Below are positions 9,383 through 17,688 of a stretch of 64,000 nucleotides of DNA, piece by piece. Every line of letters starts with the position of its first letter. The first letter of the stretch is position 1. The position numbers and the translations under genes are program-made. The stretch is from positions 1-64,000 of the forward strand of contig NZ_JACJRG010000029.1 of assembly GCF_014697125.1 (NCBI RefSeq), given 5' to 3'. The notes under the pieces were generated by a model. It made no database searches. It was not told where the DNA came from and was given only the letters and a program-made list of their open reading frames with translations. Source of the DNA: Anabaena minutissima FACHB-250. Lineage in GTDB: Bacteria > Cyanobacteriota > Cyanobacteriia > Cyanobacteriales > Nostocaceae.

Positions 9383-10003
9383 ATGGCATATAGTGATTTC
9401 ATGTTAGCTACAATGAAAGAAAAATTTACACTTATCATTGATGGAAAGCGCAATCTTTTTAAAGAAGTAGTTCCTGTCAAAGCCTCAGTCACTTTAACAA
9501 CACTTTTACACGAATATATTCAATTGGCAACGGCTATAAATACAGAAAAAGCCCGTTCGGAATTATTAATTATGCAAGTTCTAGCAGAAGCTAGACGACA
9601 ATTAAGCTGCCAAATTGCTCTATTCTCTGGAACAGATTTTGATGTCGATCACAAGCGTGGATTACATGGAATTTGTAATTTCATTCTTTGTGATTCAGAA
9701 GAACAGTTTTATATTAAAGCTCCTGTAGTTACAGTTGTTGTAGCCAAAAATGAAGACATTAAAAGTGGTTTAGGACAATGTATCGCCACAATGGTGGGAG
9801 CGCAAGTTTTTAATCAAAATACACAACAAGAAGTCAATGAAATATACGGGGTTATTACTACTGGAACTAACTGGCGTTTTTTAATTTTAGAAAATCATCA
9901 ACTATATATTGATATTGTTGAATACTACATTAATGATATTGAAAAAATTCTAGGAATTTTGTTAAAACCTTTTCAATCTACTTTGCTATACACGAATCAA
10001 TAA
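9383..10003 (+). CDS. Conserved hypothetical protein, possibly degenerate PD-(D/E)XK nuclease fold
   Basis: This 206-aa protein has a C-terminal half (LHGICNFILC, then VVTVVVAKNEDIKSGLGQCIATM) that resembles a cyanobacterial family with a restriction-endonuclease-like core, in which I would expect GxxDFxL and a V-E-A-K motif. Here the positions where Asp and Glu would lie read Asn and Val, so catalysis may be lost. This comparison is from memory of the family, not an alignment. The start ATG at 9383 follows an AGGA 11 bp upstream; internal ATGs at codons 7 and 11 are alternatives. It stands alone between small genes. Confidence 0.55.
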   Translation: MAYSDFMLATMKEKFTLIIDGKRNLFKEVVPVKASVTLTTLLHEYIQLATAINTEKARSELLIMQVLAEARRQLSCQIALFSGTDFDVDHKRGLHGICNFILCDSEEQFYIKAPVVTVVVAKNEDIKSGLGQCIATMVGAQVFNQNTQQEVNEIYGVITTGTNWRFLILENHQLYIDIVEYYINDIEKILGILLKPFQSTLLYTNQ

Positions 10004-10139
10004 CTAGGGTGTTATGACTCCTTCATTATTGTACAGAAACAATATGATTACCTAATACCCAGTCCCCAATCCTTAATCCCCTATCCCCAAGATCAGCATG
10101 ACTGGTAAGATATACCTAGAACTTCAATAAAAAACTACC

Positions 10140-10445
10140 ATGAGTGCTGACACTAACCAAGTAAATGCCACTACCAAGGGTGCTGATGCTATTGATGAAG
10201 CGATCGCCAAAGGTATCGATTTTGATGGTACACCCATTCCAGTTGCAAAGTTAGACCTTTACACCAAAGTCATGGCATTAGAAGCCAACAGACAACGCAG
10301 TGGTGTATCTAATACTATGCGATCGCGCATCATCCGCATTGGGGCAAAACATATCCCCCAACCAGAACTTGATCAATTACTCATAGAAGCAGGCTTTGCA
10401 CCCCTAAAAGAGAAAGACATTGCCTTTTTCTACGGCGGTAAGTAA
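10140..10445 (+). CDS. DUF4090-type small cyanobacterial protein
   Basis: This 101-aa soluble protein has a well-conserved look: GADAIDEAIAKGIDFDGTPIP, shown by its ends GADAIDEA and DFDGTPIP, then MALEANRQRSGVSNTMRSRI and the C-terminus KEKDIAFFYGGK. I recognise it as a family restricted to cyanobacteria and annotated DUF4090. No catalytic motif is evident. The gene is followed directly by a perfect 10-bp stem palindrome that may end transcription. Function unknown. Confidence 0.7.
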   Translation: MSADTNQVNATTKGADAIDEAIAKGIDFDGTPIPVAKLDLYTKVMALEANRQRSGVSNTMRSRIIRIGAKHIPQPELDQLLIEAGFAPLKEKDIAFFYGGK

Positions 10446-10749
10446 TTTTGAGCGTAGGCGTAGCCTACGCTCATTTCTGCCAGTGATCGCAATGCTAAGT
10501 AGTCACAAAACATTAACTCCATTAGTCAAGAGAAAAAGCAAGAAATCTCTTTCCTTTAGTAGATGAATAAAATATTCTAAAGATATATAGCACAAGGAAA
10601 TATAGGACTTATTAACAATATTTTACCAGGATGATATAACTTAATAGAATTTTAGATTTGAACTAATTAATATGGCATATAAGTAGCAAATCTGTCATTT
10701 GTTATTAGCAAGTAATTTTATAGTTAAGCTCAGAGAGTGGATAACATAA
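10446..10749. other. A/T-rich spacer
   Basis: Apart from the palindrome at 10450-10472 it holds only A/T-rich sequence. Promoters for the SDR gene presumably lie at 10600-10740, but no convincing -35/-10 pair, RNA gene or small ORF is seen. Confidence 0.5.
10450..10472. terminator. Perfect palindrome, possible terminator
   Basis: GAGCGTAGGC, loop gta, GCCTACGCTC, starting five bases after the stop codon of the DUF4090 gene. It is followed only by ATTTCT, so a weak terminator or a mobile palindromic repeat are both possible. Confidence 0.5.
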
Positions 10750-11604
10750 ATGCTTGCAAAAAATCAAGGTACAGTCGTGATTACAGGCGCATCAACAGGA
10801 ATTGGTGAAGCCTGCGCTTTGCGTTTAGACAAATTAGGATTTTGTGTCTTTGCTGGCGTGCGTAAAGATTCTGATGCTCAAAAACTTCAACAGAAAGCCT
10901 CTCAAAGACTTATTCCTATCTTTTTAGATGTTACTGATGCTGATTCGATTGCATTTGCAGTTGAGACAGTCAAAAATACAGTTGGTGATGAAATTTTCGG
11001 TTTAGTAAATAACGCTGGAATCGCCGTTCCCGGCCCATTAGAATTATTACCAATTGCAGACTTTGAACAACAAATTCAAGTTAATGTCACCGGACAACTA
11101 GCAGTCACACAAGCATTTCTTGGTTTATTGCGCCAAAGTCGAGGACGAATTGTCAATATGGGTTCTATTAGCGGTAGAAGTGCTGCGCCCTTTCTTGGTG
11201 CTTACAATGCTTCAAAATTTGCACTTGAAGCACTCACTGATGTGATGCGTATGGAGTTACGACCTTGGGGAATTTCAGTGTCAATTATAGAACCAGGTGC
11301 GATCGCTACTCCCATGTGGGAAAAGTCTTTTACTCAAGCCGATACAGCAAAGCAAAATTTATCACCATCTGCCCTAAATCTCTACGGTCATGCGTTGACG
11401 GCTGTCCGTAAACAAGTAGGAATTCTGGCATCTAAGAGCATTTCATCGGATATTGTAGCTGAGGCTGTTGTTCATGCACTCACAGCAAAAAAACCAAAGA
11501 CACGCTATCTTATCGGTCAAGACGCGAAAATGGGAGCATTCCTCAAGTATCTTTTGCCTGATAGATTGTACGACCGTGTAATTTTATATTCAATGGGTTT
11601 ATAG
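10750..11604 (+). CDS. SDR-family oxidoreductase
   Basis: This 284-aa classical short-chain dehydrogenase/reductase has the Rossmann glycine motif TGASTGIG at 12-19, NNAG near 87, the active-site Ser near 138 (NMGSISG) and the YNASK catalytic Tyr152/Lys156. The C-terminal part (IEPGAIATPMW and a basic tail) resembles the retinol/17-beta-hydroxysteroid dehydrogenase-like branch, but the substrate cannot be deduced. NADP(H) or NAD(H) would be the cofactor. It stands alone with A/T-rich upstream DNA. Confidence 0.93.
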   Translation: MLAKNQGTVVITGASTGIGEACALRLDKLGFCVFAGVRKDSDAQKLQQKASQRLIPIFLDVTDADSIAFAVETVKNTVGDEIFGLVNNAGIAVPGPLELLPIADFEQQIQVNVTGQLAVTQAFLGLLRQSRGRIVNMGSISGRSAAPFLGAYNASKFALEALTDVMRMELRPWGISVSIIEPGAIATPMWEKSFTQADTAKQNLSPSALNLYGHALTAVRKQVGILASKSISSDIVAEAVVHALTAKKPKTRYLIGQDAKMGAFLKYLLPDRLYDRVILYSMGL

Positions 11605-11692
11605 ACAATTTGCGATCGCACACAGGGCGACTAATTTCTTGTTCTGAATCTCAAGGATTGCGATCGCTTAAAATATTTATTGATATTCTTTC

Positions 11693-11724
11693 GTAGGGTG
11701 TGTTAACGCAGTAACGCACCGTCT
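11693..11724. repeat. gtagggtg-family dispersed repeat
   Basis: gtagggtgtgttaacgcag followed by taacgcacc. It is related to the inverted-repeat element at 14675-14737 and to the string at 56333-56394. Confidence 0.55.
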
Positions 11725-11844
11725 TTATCTTATGGGCGGTGTATAATCCTCCCTTGTCATATTTTACTAAAAGCGATGCCTAAGCCTGTAATAATCAGAG
11801 TAGGTGAACCCATCATTTAAGATATATTCCCATCCCCATCTTTC

Positions 11845-12702
11845 ATGCGTCGAGATTCGATTTTTTACAAAATATTTCAACAATCGCCTAGTTTATTATT
11901 TGAACTATTGACAAATCCTCCAAAAGATGCAGATAAATATAAATTTGACTCGGTAGCTGTTAAAGAGCCTAAATTTGAAATTGATGGGGTCTTTTTACCA
12001 CCAGAAAATAAAACTCCGGGGACTGTGTATTTCTGTGAAGTCCAATTCCAAAAAGACGAAAAGCTTTATGAAAGGGTATTTGCAGAATCTTCACTCTATT
12101 TTTACCGCAACCGTGAGCGATTTAGTGATTGGCAAGCCGTAATCATTTATCCATCACGGAGTATTGAGCAAAGTGATACTCTTCCTCATCGCACATTACT
12201 CAACGGCGACCAAGTACATCGGGTATATTTAGATGAATTGGGAGATATTCATTCTTTACCCTTATGGGTGGCGGTGATGGTGTTAACTACTATCAAGGAA
12301 GAGCAAGCCCCCTCAGAAGCCAGGTATTTGTTGAGTAGAACTCGTCAAGAAGCTGCTGCGCCAGTCAGTAGTGCGATAATTGAAATAATTACCACAATCA
12401 TCGCTTATCGGTTTGAGCAACTAAGTCGAAGGGAGGTGGAGTCAATGTTAGACATCACATTGAAACAAACACGAGTTTATCGAGAAATTAAGGAAGAAGG
12501 ACTAGAGGAAGGACGAGAAGCAATGGCTAATATGATTAGCCGACAGTTAACAAAGCGATTGGGGGAAATTCCCCAAGATGTGCTTTCTGTGGTGGGGGGT
12601 TTGCAATTACCAATGCTGGAAGAGTTGGGGGAAGCGTTACTAGATTTTACCAGTGTGGCTGATTTGCAGGATTGGTTACAGGCGCGAATTAGGGCTTGCT
12701 GA
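11845..12702 (+). CDS. Rpn-family putative nuclease (DUF2887 plus DUF4351 tail)
   Basis: This 285-aa protein belongs to the Rpn/PD-(D/E)XK transposase-like nucleases. Core motifs are FEIDGVF (Asp47) and VYFCEVQFQ (Glu65, Gln67), the usual D...ExQ arrangement, followed by a helix with YERVFAESSLYFYR. A charged linker (EEGLEEGREAM) leads to a C-terminal DUF4351-like helical module (about 225-283). Family members are recombination-promoting nucleases, and most cyanobacterial copies are numerous and uncharacterised. It is a single gene flanked by HIP1-rich and repeat-rich spacers. Confidence 0.85.
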   Translation: MRRDSIFYKIFQQSPSLLFELLTNPPKDADKYKFDSVAVKEPKFEIDGVFLPPENKTPGTVYFCEVQFQKDEKLYERVFAESSLYFYRNRERFSDWQAVIIYPSRSIEQSDTLPHRTLLNGDQVHRVYLDELGDIHSLPLWVAVMVLTTIKEEQAPSEARYLLSRTRQEAAAPVSSAIIEIITTIIAYRFEQLSRREVESMLDITLKQTRVYREIKEEGLEEGREAMANMISRQLTKRLGEIPQDVLSVVGGLQLPMLEELGEALLDFTSVADLQDWLQARIRAC

Positions 12703-12868
12703 TTGAACTCAGACATCTACTGCAATGATGAGAGTAGGCGTAGGCGCAGCCAGCCGTAGGCATCGCATATCATATTTCACCAGAGGATGCGATCGCTTGT
12801 AATGATGAGAATAGGCGATTGCTTGCCAGACTTTACCAGAGAGGGGCGATCGCCTCAATCTCGCAAAC

Positions 12869-14551
12869 CTAATGTTTTACAGCAGGCTGTCTCATCAGCC
12901 AAACTAGAGTACCGCCTGTAATTGCACTAAAAAATGTACAAGCCACTGTAGTAAGAACTGTTCCAGCCAACGACCAAGTAAAATAAACGCTATACCATAT
13001 ACCAATAAACCCCACTGCATTTGCTATAATCCACCATTCAGCACGAGAGACTTGCCGCTTCAGAACTAACCATTGCATTACGCCGAGTGAAGCACCAAAT
13101 ACCGCACCACCCACACTTATACTTATTGCATCCGTCAGCCCCCAAGCCCTATAAGCCGTCACCATCATAATACCCCCCACAACAAACCCTATAATCCCGC
13201 CCAAAACTGTTAACAACACCCACCATTTGCAGGTGAATAGCTGCCTCAGTGTTAACCATTGAATACCGCCCCAAAAAGTAACAGACAATAAAATATCTAC
13301 CGCGCCACGAGGAAATAAATGTGAAAACAAAAATCCTCCTATGTATATTGAAGGTCTAAAAGCAAACCATACAAAGACAAGACACCCGACAATATTTGCT
13401 AACACCCATTGCAGCCAAAAGCCCCATCCAACTGGTTTAGCTTGGCTTAGTGTTGATATTGTTACTGGTGGCTGGGGTGTATTTACTGACTGAGTTGGTG
13501 TGATGATAGGTGTATTTGCTACTTTTAGAACCTCCTGCCAAAAAGATTTGGGTTGGGTTGATGTTGAAACTATTACTTTTGGCTGGGGTGTGTTTACTGG
13601 CTGAGTTGGTGCAACTCCAGGGGGATTTGTTCTCCTAGTAACCTTTGGTGGATTTAAAGCTTGTTTAATCTCCGCCAACCTTTGCAAAATCATTTGTGTA
13701 TTTGCTGGACGTTGCTTGGGTTTATGCGCCATCATCTCATCTAACAAATCTGCTAACAGTGGCGATATATGTGGTGCATGAATACGCCAAGCTATCTCAT
13801 CATTGTGAGCATCATAAATAGCTGAATCCAGAGGATATTTACCTGTTAATAAATATATAAATGTCCGCCCCAGAGCAAAAAAATCTGATTGGGGTACAGC
13901 TTGACTATTCATTTGTTCAACTGGTGTGTAGCCTGCTGACGATATCATTGTTACACCACCTTGCTGATTGACAACGGTTGCTGTGACTTGTCGCGCTGTC
14001 CCGAAGTCAATTAGTGTTAGTTCACCAGTCGCCCTGAGCATAATATTGGGTGGCTTGATATCCCGATGGAAGAAGTTCTGACTATGTACATCCTCTAAAA
14101 TAATGACTAATTCCTTAAGCCATTGCATAGCCAAATCTTGATCTATGGGACGTAACTCACGCTTGTGCATATACTTTTCTAAGTCCATCCCCACAATCTT
14201 TTCCATTACCAGACAATGAACTGGGTTTGGACTATTTCTGGGAAAATAGACAAAGTACCCATCACCCTCAACTTGGGGAATACCAGGATTATCTAGTTGA
14301 CTTAAAACTTCTGCTTCTTGCTGAAATAAATCAACCGCTTTTTGCTGAGTGTTAATAAGGACTTTGAGAACTTTGGCGGTGTTACTACGCACTTCATTGA
14401 CTTCAAAAGTTAAGCCGAAGCCACCACCGCCCAACTGACGCATTACCCGATAACGTCCTTTTAGTAACAGTTCTGAGCCACAAGTCTGACAAAATAGCTC
14501 ATCATCACGATTTTGAGGTTGCGTACAGCTAGGGTTTATGCAGAGGCTCAT
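12869..14551 (-). CDS. Serine/threonine protein kinase with zinc ribbon and membrane C-terminus
   Basis: A four-cysteine zinc ribbon (Cys4, 9, 21, 24) precedes a Hanks-type kinase domain at about 33-290. Visible motifs are GGGGFG at 41-46, Lys63, HRDIKPPN at 162-169, DFG at 182-184 and AGYTPVEQ in the activation segment. A Pro/Thr-rich linker carries a near duplicate (PTQPVNTPQPKVIVST and PTQSVNTPQPPVTIST). About six hydrophobic helices follow from 375 to the end, placing the kinase at the membrane. This four-Cys kinase architecture is common in filamentous cyanobacteria; targets are unknown. All key catalytic residues seem present. Confidence 0.93.
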   Translation of the reverse strand: MSLCINPSCTQPQNRDDELFCQTCGSELLLKGRYRVMRQLGGGGFGLTFEVNEVRSNTAKVLKVLINTQQKAVDLFQQEAEVLSQLDNPGIPQVEGDGYFVYFPRNSPNPVHCLVMEKIVGMDLEKYMHKRELRPIDQDLAMQWLKELVIILEDVHSQNFFHRDIKPPNIMLRATGELTLIDFGTARQVTATVVNQQGGVTMISSAGYTPVEQMNSQAVPQSDFFALGRTFIYLLTGKYPLDSAIYDAHNDEIAWRIHAPHISPLLADLLDEMMAHKPKQRPANTQMILQRLAEIKQALNPPKVTRRTNPPGVAPTQPVNTPQPKVIVSTSTQPKSFWQEVLKVANTPIITPTQSVNTPQPPVTISTLSQAKPVGWGFWLQWVLANIVGCLVFVWFAFRPSIYIGGFLFSHLFPRGAVDILLSVTFWGGIQWLTLRQLFTCKWWVLLTVLGGIIGFVVGGIMMVTAYRAWGLTDAISISVGGAVFGASLGVMQWLVLKRQVSRAEWWIIANAVGFIGIWYSVYFTWSLAGTVLTTVACTFFSAITGGTLVWLMRQPAVKH

Positions 14552-14674
14552 GGCATCAGCAGGTAAAAGTTTTATCTAGAAGTTTACCAGTGTTAATATA
14601 TGTTTGACATAAAGTTAAGCACAAGAATCAGTGCTTTAACGGAAGAAAACCACCCAACACTGTTAAATCTGGTG

Positions 14675-14737
14675 TAGGGTGCGTCAGACGGCTTAAATGC
14701 TGTCAATAAAGACATTTTTGATATCTGACGCACCCTA
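14675..14737. repeat. 63-bp element with perfect 14-bp terminal inverted repeats
   Basis: Its ends are tagggtgcgtcaga and tctgacgcacccta. The interior is A/T-rich and noncoding. It lies between the kinase and DUF3370 genes. Relatives of the end sequence are at 11693 and 56380. Confidence 0.8.
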
Positions 14738-14741
14738 ATAC

Positions 14742-14762
14742 TATGCCAGTTGCGTAAGTCCT
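14742..14762 (+). repeat. 21-bp direct repeat, left copy
   Basis: The string beginning tatgccagttgcg is identical, in the same orientation, to 16406-16426. The two copies flank the DUF3370 gene. Confidence 0.85.
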
Positions 14763-14767
14763 GATTT

Positions 14768-16180
14768 TTACAAAGTTCTTACAGTCAAAACCTGCGGTGG
14801 TGTAGAATCAGGGGGATAAATTACATCTACCTGCACATTGCGTCTAGTTCCAGGTGGCATAACAAACTGTACTAATGGTTCTAAAACTTGACCAGTTCTG
14901 TGCCAGAGATGAACATAGCGTGTTTGTTGTTTCCCTTGGTCATCAAAATAACTCAGCTTTACCGTACCTCGGAAAAAGGGAAAATCTAGAGATGGTTTCC
15001 GAAAACGCACGCCACTTTGAGATAATTTATCTTCCTTCAAAGGTGTTTCTAAAGTAACTGTCACCTTTTGAGTTTGATTGGTATTATTTTTTAAGGGTAA
15101 ACTGAGGTTATATTCCACGCCATAATTACCATGCGCTTCATAGGCTGTATCAGAATAACGTACCAACATTTTGGCGGTTTGGCTTTGTTCAGTACCCAAT
15201 CGACCACCCCGCAAAGTTACTAAGGGATAAGAAATTCCTTTACCAACTTGAGGAATGGTGAGTGTTGTTGCTTGAGAATTATCTACTAAGTTCGCTTTCC
15301 ATTGTGAACCTTGAGAAACACCGGCCACTCGTCCATAAATTAACGCCCCGCTAGTAGCATTAGGAGGAGAGGGAGTTTTATCCCGTGGCCCAGCGAAGTT
15401 ACCGTTATTGAGTAAACCTTGCCATTCTGCCTGAGTTGGCGCACGGTCTGAACCATCAGCGTTTTTCTTGGCAAACATCGCTAAACTCGCCGTGTAAACT
15501 TTACCGTTACTCCGCAGGCGCATAAAGCTAGACCGACCATTGACAGGTCTTTCCAAATTCCGCACAGGAATAGGATGATTGAGTAACATTCGGCTTTGTC
15601 CAGGGGGAATGACTAGTTTTGCTGGAAAGTCAGCCTGTCGCACTCCCCGCAGAACATCAGCCACAGCCCTAGCCCCCGGACCGGAGTAGACTTTCCCATC
15701 ATTGTTTTCGCGGTAAGGGGGTAAGGTAACAAAGGGTGCATCCTGCATTAAATAACTGGCTGCTTGTAGGGTATCAATCGTTACAGGTTTTTTACCAGGG
15801 TTCTGAATAATAATGCCTATATATAAAGTTTGTAAATCTTTGGGGGTGTGAGTATAGTGGTGAGCAAAGACATCAAACCTTCCCTGAAAAGGAAAATTCA
15901 GGTGTGCGGTTGGGTTTTTTTTGTTATTTGCGGGGAAGGTAGACAGTAAAATACCCTCTGTTTTAACCCATTCTGGGCTATTGCTGTTAAATACAGGGAT
16001 GTTATCTAATTTGCCGGGTAAAGGTCGTATTTCTCCAGGTTGGACGATGATTTGAGGTTCTGGCTTGGGTGAACTTTGAGCAACTGCTGAATCATCTTGA
16101 TGATTAGTGCATCCAATAGTGGGAGTCAGAGTCAGCCCTAATAAAATTATCAATAAAGGTGATATTAATTTAGTTGACAT
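14768..16180 (-). CDS. DUF3370 lipoprotein
   Basis: This 470-aa exported protein is recognised as the cyanobacterial DUF3370 family. The N-terminus is a lipoprotein signal (hydrophobic LLIILLGLTL then TIGC, lipidated Cys24), followed by a Ser/Pro linker and a beta-rich body with IVQPGEIRPLPGKLD, FDVFAHHYTH and RMLLNHPIPVRN. It should sit in the periplasm or outer envelope. Biochemical function is unknown. It is flanked by identical 21-bp direct repeats, suggesting that the segment's edges have recombined or carry repeat insertions. Start at ATG 16180. Confidence 0.85.
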   Translation of the reverse strand: MSTKLISPLLIILLGLTLTPTIGCTNHQDDSAVAQSSPKPEPQIIVQPGEIRPLPGKLDNIPVFNSNSPEWVKTEGILLSTFPANNKKNPTAHLNFPFQGRFDVFAHHYTHTPKDLQTLYIGIIIQNPGKKPVTIDTLQAASYLMQDAPFVTLPPYRENNDGKVYSGPGARAVADVLRGVRQADFPAKLVIPPGQSRMLLNHPIPVRNLERPVNGRSSFMRLRSNGKVYTASLAMFAKKNADGSDRAPTQAEWQGLLNNGNFAGPRDKTPSPPNATSGALIYGRVAGVSQGSQWKANLVDNSQATTLTIPQVGKGISYPLVTLRGGRLGTEQSQTAKMLVRYSDTAYEAHGNYGVEYNLSLPLKNNTNQTQKVTVTLETPLKEDKLSQSGVRFRKPSLDFPFFRGTVKLSYFDDQGKQQTRYVHLWHRTGQVLEPLVQFVMPPGTRRNVQVDVIYPPDSTPPQVLTVRTL

Positions 16181-16514
16181 AAGAAATTGAGTGCTAGAGA
16201 TAACCTATGCTAAATACAACTGTATTTAAGCTTATTTCTGAAGGCGATCGCTATATTTATGTAATATTTAACTTGGTCACAATCGATATTTGGTGCGTGA
16301 CGCTATATGTCTCATAACTACGTTCAAATAAATTCGCAGCGTCACACAACGGCAATAAAGCAGGAGGAAAATCCACACCGCTTTTTGCCTCCCCTACATA
16401 AAAAATATGCCAGTTGCGTAAGTCCTCATGAATATAGTTAGAATACTTCCCAGCTATCTACATATACGTTAAATTTGAAATAAGGTTTAGTATTTCAGGA
16501 CTAGAATCAGTTAA
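16181..16514. other. Spacer between DUF3370 and the RelE-like pair
   Basis: It holds one HIP1 site (16243-16250), a gtgcgtgacgc/gcgtcacacaac inverted pair (16291-16347) and the right copy of the 21-bp repeat (16406-16426). No antitoxin-sized ORF or RNA was recognised upstream of 16515. Confidence 0.5.
16406..16426 (+). repeat. 21-bp direct repeat, right copy
   Basis: Identical to 14742-14762 in the same orientation. Confidence 0.85.
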
Positions 16515-16901
16515 ATGGAAATACTTATTGAATCGACAAAAGATTTTGAGCAGGATTTAGATAGATTTAAAAATAAAGAAAAATTTAAAATTATTAAAAA
16601 ATTAAATCGATACGTTGAAATTCTCTCAAAAAACAAAAAAATATTAGAAAACCAGGCTTTTAAACTCAAAGAAATTAAGCTTAGTGATGATTATGATTCT
16701 TCGCTCTACGCCTTAATTATTGATAAAGATATCAGATTAATTCTGACTATTGATGATGACCCAATTTTTAACGCTACAGTAATTACATTATTCAGGGTTG
16801 TTAATACTGAAGATGCTGCAATTGCATACGCTGCAATCGCAGAGTCTCTCTACCAAGATTTTAGCGTCAAACATCAAGAAATTGAGGTTAGTCCTAGCTA
16901 A
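16515..16901 (+). CDS. RelE/ParE-like small protein
   Basis: This 128-aa protein has the layout of a RelE/ParE-superfamily toxin: an N-terminal strand (MEILIESTKDFEQDL), two Lys-rich helices (IIKKLNRYVEILSKNKK), then beta strands SLYALIIDKDIRLILTIDDD and VITLFRVV, followed by a helix. RelE-type toxins cleave mRNA at the ribosome; ParE types inhibit gyrase. The assignment rests on overall pattern only. The stop codon overlaps the start of the next gene by one base (TAATG), so the two are translationally coupled. No classical antitoxin lies upstream. Confidence 0.5.
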   Translation: MEILIESTKDFEQDLDRFKNKEKFKIIKKLNRYVEILSKNKKILENQAFKLKEIKLSDDYDSSLYALIIDKDIRLILTIDDDPIFNATVITLFRVVNTEDAAIAYAAIAESLYQDFSVKHQEIEVSPS

Positions 16902-17233
16902 TGCCACGGATTAAACCACTTCTAGATGAGCATGGTATTATCCATGAAGCTATGGAGATTTTACCGGATAATCTGAAAATAGATTTTCTAGAAGCTTTGG
17001 CTGAACTTGAAGATAATGAATGTCATAGAACGAGAACGTTTCCCAAGACAAGACTTCGTAAAGTCAAAGGTATTAAGCAGGCAATATACCGTGCTGATAT
17101 CGATAAATTATCTGGATGGCGTATTCATTTGCAATATATTGATGGGAAAATTCATTTAAATGACATTATTGAAGGTCAGCGTCATGATGATGTAATTGAA
17201 GTAATTAAATCTAAAAAGCATAGATACGATTAA
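16901..17233 (+). CDS. RelE-like small basic protein, coupled to the preceding gene
   Basis: This 110-aa protein has an acidic N-terminal half (LKIDFLEALAELEDNE) and a basic C-terminal half with RTRTFPKTRLRKVKGIKQAIYR (ends RTRTFPKT and KQAIYR) and SGWRIHLQYIDGKIHLNDII. The terminal strand and the final HDDVIEVIKSKKHRY are reminiscent of ParE/RelE or a phage Gp49-like fold. It might be toxin-like, or an unusual partner of the first protein. ATG at 16901 overlaps the upstream stop. It ends 14 bp before the convergent Nudix gene. Confidence 0.5.
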   Translation: MPRIKPLLDEHGIIHEAMEILPDNLKIDFLEALAELEDNECHRTRTFPKTRLRKVKGIKQAIYRADIDKLSGWRIHLQYIDGKIHLNDIIEGQRHDDVIEVIKSKKHRYD

Positions 17234-17247
17234 TGTATAAATTTGAT

Positions 17248-17679
17248 TTATAAATAATTAAAAAATTCCTCTGGAACTAATCTAAGTTCACTAGATTGAA
17301 AGCGGGCAATATCTATCCACAGTGCAGTATGCTGATGATGCTCAGATTCAGAAAACACTAAACTTTCTAATTGATAAAATTTAGAATCAGCAAAATCACA
17401 TTGATAAAGTTGAATAACTTCATGTCCTTTGCGACCATTGTATATAAATATATTTTCTATACAACCTAAGTAGCGAATATTAGTTAAATCTGCCTGAATC
17501 TCTTCTTGGAATTCTCGTTTTAAAGCTTCTATACTAGTTTCACCAAAGTCAACACCGCCACCCAAAGCGCGGTAAAATTTTGATTGTTTCACAGGGTCAT
17601 AACCTTCAGAGACAAAAATTCTTTTTTCATCCTGAATTAGCCCCAAGGCTATCACCCGGATTTCATTGTGTTTACCCAT
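17248..17679 (-). CDS. Nudix hydrolase
   Basis: This 143-aa protein contains a Nudix box: Gly41-x5-Glu47-x7-Arg55-Glu56-Phe-x-Glu59-Glu60, with Gln62 in place of the usual glycine. These enzymes hydrolyse nucleoside diphosphates linked to another moiety with Mg2+. The C-terminal part (YQCDFADSKFYQLESLVFSESEHH, ends YQCDFADS and SESEHH) resembles MutT-like members acting on nucleotides, but the substrate cannot be inferred. It lies 9 bp from the DUF3531 gene on the same strand, suggesting cotranscription. Confidence 0.88.
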   Translation of the reverse strand: MGKHNEIRVIALGLIQDEKRIFVSEGYDPVKQSKFYRALGGGVDFGETSIEALKREFQEEIQADLTNIRYLGCIENIFIYNGRKGHEVIQLYQCDFADSKFYQLESLVFSESEHHQHTALWIDIARFQSSELRLVPEEFFNYL

Positions 17680-17688
17680 TGTCTTTAA

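Noticed and set aside
11776..11820. 14-codon frame MPKPVIIRVGEPII before the Rpn-type gene
   Set aside because: Too short to support; the DNA resembles degenerate HIP1-rich repeat segments also seen at 12720-12850.
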